Source: Chamaecrista fasciculata (taxonomy: Eukaryota > Streptophyta > Magnoliopsida > Fabales > Fabaceae). Taken from it: a stretch of DNA of 64,000 bases. A program made the position numbers and the translations under genes. Location of the stretch: the NCBI GenBank assembly GCA_003254925.1, contig QANZ01007272.1, positions 27,574 through 91,573 of the forward strand. The letters are read 5' to 3'. A model generated the notes under the pieces. It was not told where the DNA came from. It saw nothing but the letters and a program-made list of their open reading frames with translations, and made no database searches. Each line of letters begins with the position of its first letter. Position 1 is the first letter of the stretch. Below are positions 44,126-56,023 of the stretch, one piece after another.

Positions 44126-46489
44126 TTGGTATTTGCTCAAGCACAACTTCCTTACATTTATTGGGTTGATGCGTTCCTCATGTCAGTATATCTAATTAAT
44201 CGGCTACCCACACCTGTGCTTGAGTCTTCCACACCTCTGTTTCAACTCTATGGCAAGGAACCTGATTATTCCTCACTCCAACCATTTGGGTGTGCATGTT
44301 ATCCATGCCTGAAACCTTATAATGATCACAAGTTGTAGTTTCACAGCCAGAAGTGTGTCTATCTCGGTCCTGCGTCTCAACATAAAGGTTCCAAATGTCT
44401 TAGCTCCACAGGACGAATTTACATCTCTAGGCATGTAGTGTTTGATGCCTCAGTGTTTCCTTGCATGACTGGCTTTCTTGATCGAAGAGCTTCTTCTTCT
44501 ACGCAGCACGATTGCATCATTCCATTGATAATTGATTCAAGTCCTATTTCAAGTCCTTCAACGACAAATTCTCAGGTTAATATTGAAGAAGAAGACACTC
44601 CAACAGCTAATTCCTCAGCCAATGCGAGCAGCATACGTGGATCTTTTCTTGCAAGAGAGACATGTGAGTCTTTAAGTGACTCACGTGATGATGCTGCTCC
44701 TAATTCTCCAGATGGGCCACTCTCCTCTAGCTCGACGTCAGGCCCAAATGAGACATATGCTAGTTCCCTTCATCACTTACCCTCAAGTGCTACGTCACAT
44801 GAGAAAATGACTCAAACCCAACACAATACTCATCTGATGACAACTCGGGCCAAGAGTGGGATTCACAAGCCCAAGATACCATATGTGGGTCTTTTACATA
44901 TCCCAAACCTAACTTGCTTGTCTCCGTCAATCGAACCTGTGAGTGTTACAGATGCGTTGAGCTCACCTCAGTGGAAAATGGCGATGAATGAGGAGTTTGA
45001 TGCTCTGCAGAAAAATCGAACTTGGGTGCTTGTTCCCAGACATCCTTCTCAATCTCTTATCGATTGCAAATGGGTCTATAAGACTAAATTCAAACCTGAT
45101 GGTTCCATTCTCAAGCACAAGGCTCATCTTGTTGCCAAGGGGTTTCAACAGTCACCGAGAATTGATTATGGCGAAACTTTCAGCCCAGTAGTCAAGCCAA
45201 CCACCATCAGAGTTGTTCTCTCCATTGCAGTCACGTATGGTTGGGAAATCAGACAACTTGACGTCAACAATGCGTTTCTCAATGGTTATCTTCAAGAAAC
45301 TGTCTTTATGAAGCAACCGGAAGGATTTGTCAATTCTGCAAAACCGGATCATGTCTTTAAGCTTGTCAAAGCTTTGTATGGACTCAAACAAGCTCCCCGG
45401 GCGTGGTTTGATCGGCTACGCCTCACTCTGCTAAGTTTGGGATTCACAAATGCCAAAAGTGACATCTCTCTGTTTTTTCTGCGCACACCAAAGCTGGTTG
45501 TCTACATCCTCATCTATGTGGATGATATACTCATAACTGGTAATGATCCTGTTTATTTGAAGAATTTTGTTGCAAAGCTCAATACCATGTTTGCTTTGAA
45601 GGATCTAGGTCATGCTTATTATTTCTTAGGGATCGAAATAAGCCGTGATTTGACAGGAATACATCTTAGTCAGACAAAATATACACTTGATCTCCTTAAG
45701 AAATTTCATATGCTAGACTGTGCACCAGTTACTACTCCCATGGTCACTGGACGAAAGTTTTCCCATGATGAAGGTGAACCCATGACTGATCCTACTCTGT
45801 TTCAACAAGTAATAGGATCACTTCAGTATCTCACCAACACGCGACCTGACATCACATACTCAGTTAATAAACTGATTCAGTTTCTTTCGCAGCCAACCAG
45901 TGAACATTATCAAGGTGTTAAGCGAATCTTTCGATACCTCAAGGGGACACTTGATTATGGGCTGATGATAAAGCCTTTTAAGTCACCACAATTGATTGGC
46001 TTTACCGACGCTGACTGGGCAACGGATATAGATGACAGAAAATCAATGGCTGGCCTGTGTGTCTATTTGGGCGATACCTTGATTTCTTGGGGTTCACGTA
46101 AGCAAAGGGTTGTAGCCAGATCAAGCACTGAATCAGAGTACAGAGCACTGGCTGATGGTGCTGCAGAGTTAAAATGGCTTTCATCTCTTTTGTCAGAACT
46201 CGGCATAGATCTTCAGCACCCTTCTATGATCTGGTGTGATAACATAAGTGCAAGAGCTTTGGCTGCAAATCCGGTACAGCATGCGCGTAGTAAACACATA
46301 GAGATTGATGTCCATTTTGTTCGAGACATGGTGCTGTTAGGTTGTCTTATAGTGAACTATGTTCCTTCTTGCTATCAGGTAGCTGATTGTTTTACAGAGG
46401 CCTTGACTCTTCCTTTGTTTGAACAGCATCGCAGCAAACTCGGGGTAGCTCCAGCACCCTCTCGTTTGAGGGGGAATGTTAGAACATGA
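44126..46489 (+). pseudogene. Copia pol (integrase end, RT, RNase H), one in-frame stop
   Basis: One continuous reading frame from 44126 to 46489, broken only by TAG at 44336-44338. Before the stop: YWVDAFLMSVYLINRLPTPV and PLFQLYGKEPDYSSLQPFGC (integrase C-terminus). After it: CVYLGPASQHKGSKCL and RIYISRHVVFDAS, a low-complexity Ser/Thr linker, then RT from CKWVYKTKFKPDGS through QLDVNNAFLNGYL to the active-site YVDD (45515-45526). RNase H has DADWATDIDDRKSMAG, RSSTESEYRAL and KHIEIDVHFVRD. It ends LGVAPAPSRLRGNVRT just before the LTR. Lack of other damage shows a fairly young copy. Confidence 0.9.
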
Positions 46490-46720
46490 TTAATTAAGTC
46501 TGTATTAAGTAGCTGCTGTGATTAGTTAGGATTCTGTTATATATGCACATGGTGTAATACACGTGTAGGCCTTAGCTCATTTCACTCGTTTTGTACCGTC
46601 TTCTACAGCTATAATGATTCTTTTGTATTTGGTGAATATAAGGCAGCCTCAGGTACACTCATTAGGTACCTTGAGATATTCATTCATTTAGTATATACCC
46701 TAGCTTTTCTATCTAGATCA
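46477..46720 (+). repeat. 3' LTR of the Copia element
   Basis: Starts TGTTAGAACATGATT after the purine tract and ends CTAGATCA (TG...CA). The interior has a 'tatatatgcac' TATA-like stretch. The next base block (AATGGTATAATACT) belongs to a 'tttagtccc'-type repeat also seen in copies A and B. Confidence 0.75.
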
Positions 46721-46929
46721 AATGGTATAATACTATTTTGGTCTATAAAAAGAACTAATTAGTATACCCTTTTAATATTTCAGGGATTAAACTATACATT
46801 TCAATCTTTTAGGGACTTAATTGTCAACTCAATAATCTTTCAAGGGCCAAATTATTAGTTTACTCTATATAATTGACATAGGCAGCAGAAATTTGTGCTC
46901 ATCATGTAAAATTGTCATGTAATTTTTAG
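46721..46929. other. Repeat fragment upstream of the starch synthase exons
   Basis: Matches the copy A/B repeat (phrases such as 'aagaactaattagtata' and 'tttcagggattaaact'). It occupies the place where the preceding GBSS intron and exon should be. Confidence 0.5.
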
Positions 46930-48039
46930 GTCAATGAAGCAAAATCTCTGTTGAAGGAAGCCCTTCAAGCAGAAGTTGGATTGCCCATCGATAAGAATAT
47001 TCCTTTGATAGGGTTCATAGGTAGGCTACAAGAGCAGAAAGGTTCAGATATTCTAGTAGCTGCGATCCCCAAATTCATCCACCAGAATGTTCAGATAATA
47101 ATTCTAGTAAGTGATTAAATTAAAGGGTAAATTAAATTACATGAAATGTTTCTGTAATTTGGGATAATTAGAGATCAGGTCCATGTTGTTGAAAAAGAGC
47201 TAAAATGAGGCTTGAGGTTTACTTCATTAGCAGAAAGTGTCCCTGCGGTATATTTTGGTCCAAAACTAACAGATCCTAATAATTTTATCAAGATTTCACC
47301 CCTCTTTTTAAGGTTTTCCTTCATTCAGGTCCCTGACTCATCTCATAATAGTCTAAACAGATTATAAACTTATTTATTTTTGTTTTGTGAGTTTTAAGAC
47401 TTGTCTAACAAAGATGATAAACTTGTTGAACTATTCTGAGAGGAATCAGGAATCTGAATGAAAGAAAATCTTGATAAAAATTCTGGGTCTGTTAATTTTT
47501 AGACAAAAATATACCACAGGGATAACAGAGTAAATCTCAAGCTCAATTTTAACAAATTTTGAATCACAGAGACCTAATCTCTAATCACCTCAAACCACAT
47601 AGACCTTCTTTGTATTTTCCCTAAAGGTATTACTGATACAAATTTTCACTCCCAAGGGGACAGGCAAAAAGGCTATGGAGAAGGAAATAGAGCTTTTAGA
47701 GGTAAAATATCCTAAAAAGGCAAGAGGGGTTGCAAAATTCAATGGTGCCCTAGCTCACAAGATTATTGCAGGAGCTGATTTTGTAATTGTTCCTAGTAGA
47801 TTTGAGCCATGTGGTCTCATTCAGTTGCACTCTATGCCATATGGAACAGTACGTAGAGTTTGTTGTCATGGTGTTTGATTCTCAAAAATCATACTCATGT
47901 ATGTATATTTTGGTGTTGTGAATAGCTTAGTGTGTTTAAATATGAACTACAGGTTCCCATAGTTTCCTCAACTGGTGGACTAGTTGACACCGTAAAAGAA
48001 GGTTTTACTGGATTCCACATGGGAGCATTCAGCATAGAA

Positions 48040-48125
48040 GTATATATACGAATTGCAAAAGTGTTATCGGTATCTCCAAACAGTATATATACGAATTGCA
48101 AAAGTGTTATCGGTATCTCCAAACA
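48040..48125 (+). repeat. 43-bp tandem duplication including a splice donor
   Basis: Two exact 43-bp units (48040-48082, 48083-48125), each beginning GTATATATACGAATTG. The first GT is the donor of the third GBSS exon; the second is a copied donor. Confidence 0.9.
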
Positions 48126-48293
48126 TCGAAGCAGTTTCACTAGTACCACCAAAGTTTTTTTTTTATCAATTATACTTCTAATATTTTACATTTAGGTCAA
48201 TTGTACCATCAATGTTTTAGATTTATGTCAATTGTACCCCAAATTTAGGGGTATAATTGACACAAAATTAAGGGTAGCATTGGCCCAAAAAAC

Positions 48294-48902
48294 CAAGGTT
48301 ATTAAGATCGAGATCTTAATAAAGATTGGAATGGAAAAAAAATAGATCGAATCGTAAAATCGAATCGAGTATCGTAAGATCCTAACTTTTTTTTTTAAAA
48401 AAAAATTAGGATCGTAAGATCTTAACAATTAGGATCGTAAGATCTTAACAATTTACATTTATTCTAAATATGTCTAAAAATTTATATTTTTATGGTATAT
48501 TTACATCTTTGTTATGTCAAACATCTTACAAATAAAGATAAAAATCAATATAACTTTGATTCTATAGATAAATGTGAAAGGGAACGGCGAAGAATATGAG
48601 AGATTGTGAAAAGATCAATGTGATTTATGAGAGGGAAACCCTAAATTTGCCTCACTTATGCGTTTTGGGCTAGAAAATTAAAAACAAAAAAAAATGTATA
48701 AAACACTGTTTTGGGCCAAAAAAAAATTTTTTTGGTCTAAGGTCGTGTGGATCGTCCGATCCTATGATCTTAACTAGAAAATCGTGATCTTAATTCGATC
48801 CTAACTAAATACAATCTTCTATACGATCCGGCAAGGTTGACCTTATTAAGATCTCGATCTTATACGATCTTACGATCTAAGATCTCGATATTAATAACCT
48901 TG
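48294..48902. mobile_element. hAT-type MITE in GBSS intron
   Basis: A 609-bp element with ends CAAGGTTATTAAGATCGAGA and CAAGGTTATTAATATCGAGA (other strand). It is flanked by CAAAAAAC at 48286-48293 and 48903-48910. An 8-bp duplication and CA(A)GG ends fit hAT. The interior repeats GATCGTAAGATCTTAAC-type words in both orientations. No transposase. Confidence 0.82.
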
Positions 48903-49905
48903 CAAAAAACTTTAGAATATAACTGAAACTGACCTCATACTACTGGTTTTGCCAGACAAATAATCTTGTCTTGTTTCGTGCAAATATTGGGGACCCTAAT
49001 AAGTAATAAACCTTTGACTTGAGTTGCAGTGTGATGCCATGGATCCAACTGATGTGGAAAAACTAGCAACTAGTGTCAAGAGAGCTCTTGGGACCTACGG
49101 TACCCCTATTATGAAGGAGATGATCCGAAACTGCATGGCCCAAGAATTCTCATGGAAGGTTAGTGTGGTGAATGTTGGTATAGTTAGCACTTAAAGCCTC
49201 ATTTGAAATATGAAGAAGAATAATCATATCCAAATTAATTAATTAGTTGGTTAATTAATTAATTTGAATGAACAATATAACTGTTCATTGTTATAATCAG
49301 TTTTGCTAATTTGAAGAGACTGATCATATATAAAAAGGTTCTAATCATTTATTAATGTTTAAAATTGGAACGGACATGAATGTCCATCTATGAAAAGTTA
49401 TAACCATTCATTAATGTTTGAATAAGAAGAGGTATGAAAAGTTACACATCTTCAAATTTTCTCTATAAATAGACCTCTTTTCAAAGCAATTAATCAATCA
49501 AGAGATAAAATATTTAAATTTTTCTATTCTAAATTGTGTTCAGAAGATATTATAGTTTTGCTAACTATAATATCAAGCTTTGTAAATTCCAAAAGAAATC
49601 TTTCATACAAACCTAACAGCAAACAAATAGTTAGGACTTATGTTAGGGGCAGTAATCACACTATCAATAAAGCCTACACTATTCTAGTTCTAACAATGAA
49701 TTGCGATTTGTAAGTGACCATATCAAACCAATTATATATGGAAATGAGTATGAATCCATCTAAGATCTAACCATTGGGATGTTTGACACAGGGACCAGCC
49801 AAGCAATGGGAAAAGGTGTTGCTAAGCCTAGAGGTAGCTGGCAGCCATCCTATAGATGGAGATGAGATTGCTCCTCTTGCAAAGGAAAATGTTGCCAATC
49901 GTTGA

Positions 49906-52045
49906 GCACCATTGTTTTTACCTTGTAGTACTCTTCTCACTTGTAAATTATAATAAACAACATACTAGTGAATAGTGATGATGCGAAGCCAAGCCCTTTA
50001 CGAAGGTACTAGTCTAATACTTTGTTACCAAACTCCCATGTTGGGATTGGCCTCCAAAGTTCAACTAATAATAAACTATTTATTGTTAGATTTTATTGCT
50101 TTTGTAAAAATAGACGAAAGTGTACTTTTGGCCCCATAACTTTTGCTCATATTTTAATTTGATCCCATAACTTTTTTTGTTTCACTTTCGGCCTCATATC
50201 TTTTACTCAAGTTGTAGATTTGGTCTCGTGTTGCACTGTTAGTCTCATCTTTGGATCAGGTTGTAGAATTATTGGTCACATATTTTTTAGTCAAGTTACA
50301 AAATTAGTCTCATATCTTTGGATCATGTACTAAACTAGTCTTATATCTTTGGGTTAAGGGGTGACTGATGGTAGAACTTTTTACAAATCCTCCTCCTGTC
50401 AAAAGCAAATGTCTAAACATTACACATCCTAAACTTCCTCCAACTAGAGAATCTGAAGAGGAAGGCCTGCAATGTTGAATATCATTGATGTAAATTTAAC
50501 ACGCATAGACACATCAAATTCTTAAAATTATATGAAACGATGGCTCATATATTTATATTTAAAATCTTGACAAGAAATTCAAAAATTACAATATATATAT
50601 GTATGACAAGTTATATATGTTATTATCTTCTATTCTTTGAGTGTCGTAGTGTCGGACACAGAGACATATCCGATACAGTGACACTCCTTCAAAATGAAGT
50701 GTGCATACTTCATAGATGTAGATTTGGATATTAGTTGGAGCCAGAGACATATGCTTCATCCACATGCCATGCCATTTGGTAGTAATCAGAATATATAGTG
50801 GGTTGACGTGCTTATAACAGACTCTTTGAGACAGGTGGTTGTAATTGATGAATGAATAAATTAATTACTACATGAGACAGACTTCTGAGAGAATTTCAAA
50901 GAGAACCCCAAAGAAGAATCTTTATGCAAGAGAAACAATAAAATCCAGTCAATGGTTGTATATAGATATTAGACAAAGCATACATACTGATGACTTTGTA
51001 TATAGTTACCTCTTAAAAGAATTTTCCATGGAAGCAAACTATGTTGTGATAACTATCAACAGTTGTTGAAAAATGAACAAAAATTTGAATAGTTGAATTC
51101 TGAATCTTGTTGTGTAATGTTGCTAAAATTTATGGGACACGCATTCTAAGCAGTGAAGCATATTGAAATCTATTCACAGTTTACAAGGGCAAATCTAACT
51201 AAAGAAAACCAATGATTCACGTGAGTCCATAGTTGCTAGCTACCTGAAATACCACTTTTTCTACCCAAAGCAGTAAGCTTTCATGGTATATGTATCATTC
51301 CATTTTACAGTAGTGACAGTCCAAATCAGACACAAGGTTAGAAGCTTTGCATCCTCTTCATGGTAAGAAATTATGCATCTTCTTCGTGAATAATCAACCA
51401 CAGCATAAAAGATTACACTCAGCCAACAAATTGGGTATTGAGAGTCTTCAAAAAAAATACAAAGCGTCAAAGTCAAGGAGTCATCAGACCAAACCATGAG
51501 AACCAACTGAAGGAAAAAGTTCTTAGGTCATAACTCATAACTAAACACTGATTGCAAAAAGCAGAAACACTTTGAAAACAGGGTCTTCTCTGTTTGACAT
51601 GTATCATATATTCATATTAGATACGAAGTAACACTTTAAATTGCATCTTGACACAACTTTTATTGTCATATAGTAGAATGTCCTGTGTCGTTGTTGATAT
51701 ACCATGATTTGGCAATATCGCAACAACCACCTCACATGAAGTAGATTTGGTCAAGATTCACTAACAACTCACTATACAATCTATAACCACCTCCCTATAT
51801 TTTGGTAATTACCTTATAACAACCGGATTTCCGTAGATATTCTCCTTAATCCATCTTACAAAAAAGCTGTCGGGTTCTCTCTTAACACTCTCTCTATTCA
51901 TTATTCTTACCCTATCTCTGACTAACTTGATCGTTGGAGTCCACATTGAGACTCCGCTCCCATGTGACCCTGAGTCCCTGACTCTGTTATTTACTTATTT
52001 TGCAAGCACTCATCTAAAGAGTCTTGATAATAAATTCATCACTTG
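49906..52045. other. Gene-flanking DNA with a decayed MITE half
   Basis: About 50117-50380 repeats 'ggccccataacttttgctca' and 'ggtctcat' phrases, one arm of a foldback MITE without its partner. 50640-50690 has TGTCGGACAC-type palindromes like those at 36428-36490. The rest is AT-rich. No gene recognised. Confidence 0.45.
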
Positions 52046-53125
52046 TCAATAGCCATACCTTTTAGGTGACCGAGCAGTCTTCTTTGGTGTTCTTTGCTTA
52101 ATCTTCACCTTCACGTTAATGCCACGATCAATGATAGACTGAAGAACAATCTGAAGCTTACCCTCCAACCTTTCTCCTTTGCGTGGAGTATAGATTACAT
52201 CATGGATATCATCAGCCAATGCTCTTTGAGCCAGTATTGCCCCTACGGCAGCACATGTATTTTTGTTCTTAGTGGAAGTGAAATCAAACTTCATATCTTT
52301 GGAAATAGAATGTGCCACAGCAACAACCTTACTAGTTACCCTATGAACAATACAAGCACGAACAGAGGCTTTTGATATGAATATATCCAAGCAAAATGGC
52401 TCATGATACGGACCTGTAAGCTGGTTAAAAGTAAGCGTCCTCTGCCTCTTGTTCACAATAGAAGCAACATTGGTATCAACAAGCTGAGATAGAACAGCAC
52501 TTTTAATGCCTGTTGCATGGAGACCTTTTGAAGTTTTAGGAATTGGGTTGGCTTTCATTCCCTCACTCGCATTTTCCTTTTCCTTTTCTTTATTCTTTGG
52601 GGATTTCCTTCTGTGAAACTCTAGATTATACTCTTCAAACTCCTTGGAACTTCGTTCAAGTTTGTAAAATAGATTCCCACGTATTCTCATATTGTCAATG
52701 TCTTCAAAATCAAGCTCACCCTCAACATTGGATGAACTACAATCAAAGGGTTCATCAACTTCTCCCTGATTTATAGAACTTGCTTTTGATTCACCCCATT
52801 CCCTACAAGCTTGTGCTACTCCTGTGGAGACACGCCAAGCGTCGTTATCAACAAGCTCAATATTGTAACCATTTGAAGGAAACTTAGACTCAGAGAACAA
52901 TGGTGAGAGATGAAGGCTACTAGAATAGTCAAGCCTTGAAATTTCATCCTCCATATTGGGAACTTTTGAATAGGCCTTACAGTAAAAACTGGCTGCTCTC
53001 AAGAGAAGACAGTGATTGTAGACAGAAGAAGCAAAAGAAGCAACACCTTTTCTTGCAAGCATTAACCCCATGATTAGAATCTTGAAAAGGAAACCAAGAT
53101 GGGAATTCTGGGTGCAAGGGCTCAC
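52046..53125 (-). CDS. uL18 (L18p/L5e) ribosomal-family protein, probably mitochondrial
   Basis: A single long minus-strand frame of 359 residues. The C-terminal 110 residues form a uL18-type domain: PFCLDIFISKASVRACIVHR, VAVAHSISKDMKFDFTSTKN, AAVGAILAQRALADDIHDVI and the end VKIKQRTPKKTARSPKRYGY. The middle is acidic and lysine-rich and looks disordered. The true start may be the ATG at 53069 (MGLMLARKGVASFASS...), which gives 340 residues and a better mitochondrial-type leader; a CACCCAG splice acceptor just upstream suggests that the bases before it belong to a 5' UTR exon. uL18 proteins bind 5S rRNA in the large subunit; plant proteins with this long N-terminal extension are only known as L18p/L5e family. 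Confidence 0.85.
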   Translation of the reverse strand: MSPCTQNSHLGFLFKILIMGLMLARKGVASFASSVYNHCLLLRAASFYCKAYSKVPNMEDEISRLDYSSSLHLSPLFSESKFPSNGYNIELVDNDAWRVSTGVAQACREWGESKASSINQGEVDEPFDCSSSNVEGELDFEDIDNMRIRGNLFYKLERSSKEFEEYNLEFHRRKSPKNKEKEKENASEGMKANPIPKTSKGLHATGIKSAVLSQLVDTNVASIVNKRQRTLTFNQLTGPYHEPFCLDIFISKASVRACIVHRVTSKVVAVAHSISKDMKFDFTSTKNKNTCAAVGAILAQRALADDIHDVIYTPRKGERLEGKLQIVLQSIIDRGINVKVKIKQRTPKKTARSPKRYGY

Positions 53126-54210
53126 ACAGGCAAAAAGACAAACGCTTGGTGTGCACTAAGCAGATAAATTTCCAAAGTGTTTGTTTGTGTTTGGATTAAG
53201 AATTAAATAAGTGATATGGAGGAAAGCAAGACCTTGAGAAAGGCGTAGATGGTGATTCGCTGCCTCCATCATTGTCTTCGTCGCCATTAAACCACTTTGG
53301 CTTCTGTACAAGAAATTGGAGTGTCCTTCCTTATGGACCTTGTGGACTGTGGTGTGGTTCCTTTGCCTACATTCAACGAAAAAAAAAAGCTTTGGATTGG
53401 AAGGACTTTGCATCTTTATTTTTTGGTTCAAGATGAATTGAAAGGATTCTCTCCACGCAATATGTGCATTTGAAGCTTCATCCTCTTTTGTATGATGTTA
53501 AGGAAAAAAAGCTTGACAAACAAACTTGTTTTGAATTTAAGTACTTAACTCTAGTTGGAGATAATCGTCAGTATGTAAATTTAGAAATGAAGATAGATTC
53601 AAGCAAACAAACTTCACAAATAATAATTAAATAAATGATAATTGTCAGTATGTATCTAGATTCAGGCATATTATTTCTTAGTTGGAGATACCAATGAATG
53701 AATACAAAAATAGAATTGAAGAAGATTACATCATCAGGAGAAATAAGTGATTTCTAGCAAATATCAAAAAACAATAGAACTTTCAAAATCTGTACATGAA
53801 CTCCCTTACAATGGTATTTAAAACATCAGAGACGTGAAATGTGGAAAGCTTTTCCGTGCAATGCTGACATTGTAGTACAATCAAACAAACCCAGATGGGA
53901 TTTGGGAAGTTTATCATGAATCCAGACAATAAATTGATCTCCGATTACAAGAACAGAAACAAAGTAACAAAGACTTCATCAATTCAACTAAGAAACCGAG
54001 AGAAAGAATCAAGATGAAAAGAAAGAAAGCTAACCATGACGATGGATGGAAGTTTCCGGTGGTAAGCTTGCCGATCTCCGATGATGGCCAACCGACGGCG
54101 TCTAGGCGATGAGGAGAAGATGAGATTTGAGATGGAGAGTGTGAATGCAAGGCTTAGAGATTTTTTTGTTTTTGGTTTTTTGGAGAGGTTAAGGGCACAA
54201 CGACGTCGTT
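53126..54210 (-). other. 5' UTR and promoter region of the L18 gene (tentative)
   Basis: Two gene-like, less AT-rich patches (about 53210-53430 and 53914-54150) could be non-coding first exons of the L18 transcript. Short minus-strand frames there (MATKTMMEAANHHLRLSQ; MHSHSPSQISSSPHRLD) do not join the L18 frame. A perfect 12-bp palindrome AACGACGTCGTT at 54199-54210 is a motif often seen near plant promoters. Confidence 0.4.
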
Positions 54211-55495
54211 TTAGTGATTTAGAAAAACAAAATTCAAAAGCCTATCTAATTAATTTGTTTTATTAATTAACCACAAAAAAGATGAGAAACGAATTAATAA
54301 ATTTTGTGGTTAATTTTGTCTTTAATATTTCAAATTTTAGTCAATTTTATCATTTGTTTTTATTTTAATCAAATATTAAGGATAGAATCTACTTGACTAA
54401 TAATATATGATATAAAATTGATAGAGAAAGAAACTCAAATTCTATCTCAAATTAAAAACATGATGAAGTCTGTCGTTGATTTATTAAAAGAAAATAGTCA
54501 AATGATAAAATTTACTAAAATGTGAAACATTGGCAATAAAATTAACTGCAAAAAATAATTGAGGACAAAATTGATAATTTATATAAAGTTTGAGGACACA
54601 AAAATGTTTTGGCCTAATTTATTTTCACTTAGATCAGTTAGATGTCCTATGTTAGAAGTTGAAGTTGGCATTTATGTTATTTGTAACCCAAACTATTTTT
54701 TTTTAATTGAAGTAATGCAAACTATTAAAACATAGGTAACCCATGATTTCATTTTATTAATTTTCAAACAAAATCGACACTGCAAATCGTGTTATCCCCA
54801 ACTAGGTCAAATTTCTCAAATCTTTTCTTTTTGGGTAAGTTACATTTTTGGGTAAGTTACACTTTAATATCATGTTCCTTTAAAATGGCACTTTGATATC
54901 ATGTTCTTTATATATTATTGTACCATGTTCTTTAAATCTTATTGTACCATGTTCATTAAAAATGACATTTTTAATGAAATTAAAGATTCCATAAAGACGA
55001 AAAATTTTGTTTGCCAAGTCCAATTAGAATTTCAATTAGACTAATTTGAACATAAGATATATCTTTTAACATCGGAAATCTACTCTGATTTTTTAAGGTG
55101 TGTTGCTTAAGTATTTTTTCTTTCTCTTTTATTATATTAGTTCTAGAAGTTCTTGGATAAATTTTATTGTTAAATTTGAGCCATGTAATATCTCTCCTTG
55201 TGTCATTTTCATGATAAATGAAATTTCTTTTTGTGAAAAAAATAAAGAAAAATCAGTTAGAATTGCTTTTATATTTAACCTAAAATTTATAAAAGCAAAA
55301 GTACTTTACCAAGAAAAAAAAGTACTCTTGATACTCTCAAAATTTTTTTAGTCAATTATACCTTCAATATTTCATATTTAAGTCAATTGTACCATCATTT
55401 TTAATATTTAAGTCAATTGTACTCTCATTGTTTAATATTTAAGTCAATTATACACTAAAATCTAATATATTCTACATTTTTAGCTTTTGCGCCTC
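54211..55495. other. AT-rich intergenic with MITE halves
   Basis: GGGTAAGTTACACTTTAATA at about 54852 resembles the family terminus but has no partner. A 'tcaattgtacc' phrase repeat (55340-55450) matches one at 48140-48290. No gene. Confidence 0.4.
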
Positions 55496-55795
55496 ACACG
55501 TGTCGGAATTCTGTGGCGCGTTGCATTTCACTCGCCATTTCGTACGCTGCAATTTCACTCGCCATTTGAATTTCAATTTTTTCTGCATATACCCACTAGC
55601 TGAACCGCCAAATTTCCCAATTTCATTTTTCCTCACGAAATCGAACTACGTGTCACTCTCTTATTCAATCTTCCTCACCTACCATGTACTTCCTCAGACT
55701 TCTTCCCAAAAACACCATAGTTTTGACATCGCCATTTTGCTTTTTCCTTCTCTTCTCCATACCCATTCCGCGCGACACCTTCATTTTCTTCAGCC

Positions 55796-55950
55796 ATTTC
55801 GGTTCTCACCTTCGATTTCCTCTGCCATTTCGCTTCTCACCTTCGATTTCCCCACCATTTCGCTTCTAACCTTCGATTCCTCACCCATTTCGCTTCTGAC
55901 CTTCGACTTCCTCACCCATTTCGGTCCTCTTCGCAAAAATTCACATCGGC
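55796..55950 (+). repeat. Short tandem repeat, about 31-bp unit
   Basis: About five units of CCATTTCGCTTCTCACCTTC followed by GATTTCCTC. They sit in an open frame (55500-56033) that is a product of the repeat and C/T-rich composition. Confidence 0.7.
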
Positions 55951-56023
55951 ATACCCATTTCGATTCTCTTCGCCATACCCCATTCGCGCGCTGGTCAGCT
56001 TCCTCTCCGATTTCCTCTGCGAN

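Larger units (their letters stand above)
44116..46720 (+). mobile_element. 5'-truncated Copia retrotransposon with 3' LTR
   Basis: Integrase C-terminus, RT, RNase H, polypurine tract (TTTGAGGGGGAA, 46465-46476) and a 244-bp LTR. The 5' LTR, gag, protease and most of integrase are missing; coding sequence begins directly at the end of the CACTA-like field. Confidence 0.88.
46930..49905 (+). pseudogene. Granule-bound starch synthase, last five exons only
   Basis: Exons 46930-47106, 47657-47848, 47953-48039, 49030-49158 and 49792-49905 encode 232 residues in one continuous frame, with GT donors and AG acceptors. Readable blocks: [100 protein letters not shown] and the signature end [14 protein letters not shown]. 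This is the C-terminal GT-B half of GBSSI (amylose synthesis in plastid starch granules), with the FEPCGLIQL and STGGLVDT nucleotide-sugar motifs. About 380 N-terminal residues (transit peptide, KTGGL domain) are absent from the window; Copia and repeat DNA precede the first exon. Expression as a functional enzyme is unlikely unless the missing half lies elsewhere. A very distant 5' half cannot be excluded. Confidence 0.9.

Noticed and set aside
54081-54266. Plus-strand Arg-rich frame of 61 residues
   Set aside because: Antisense to the probable L18 5' exon; composition explains the frame.
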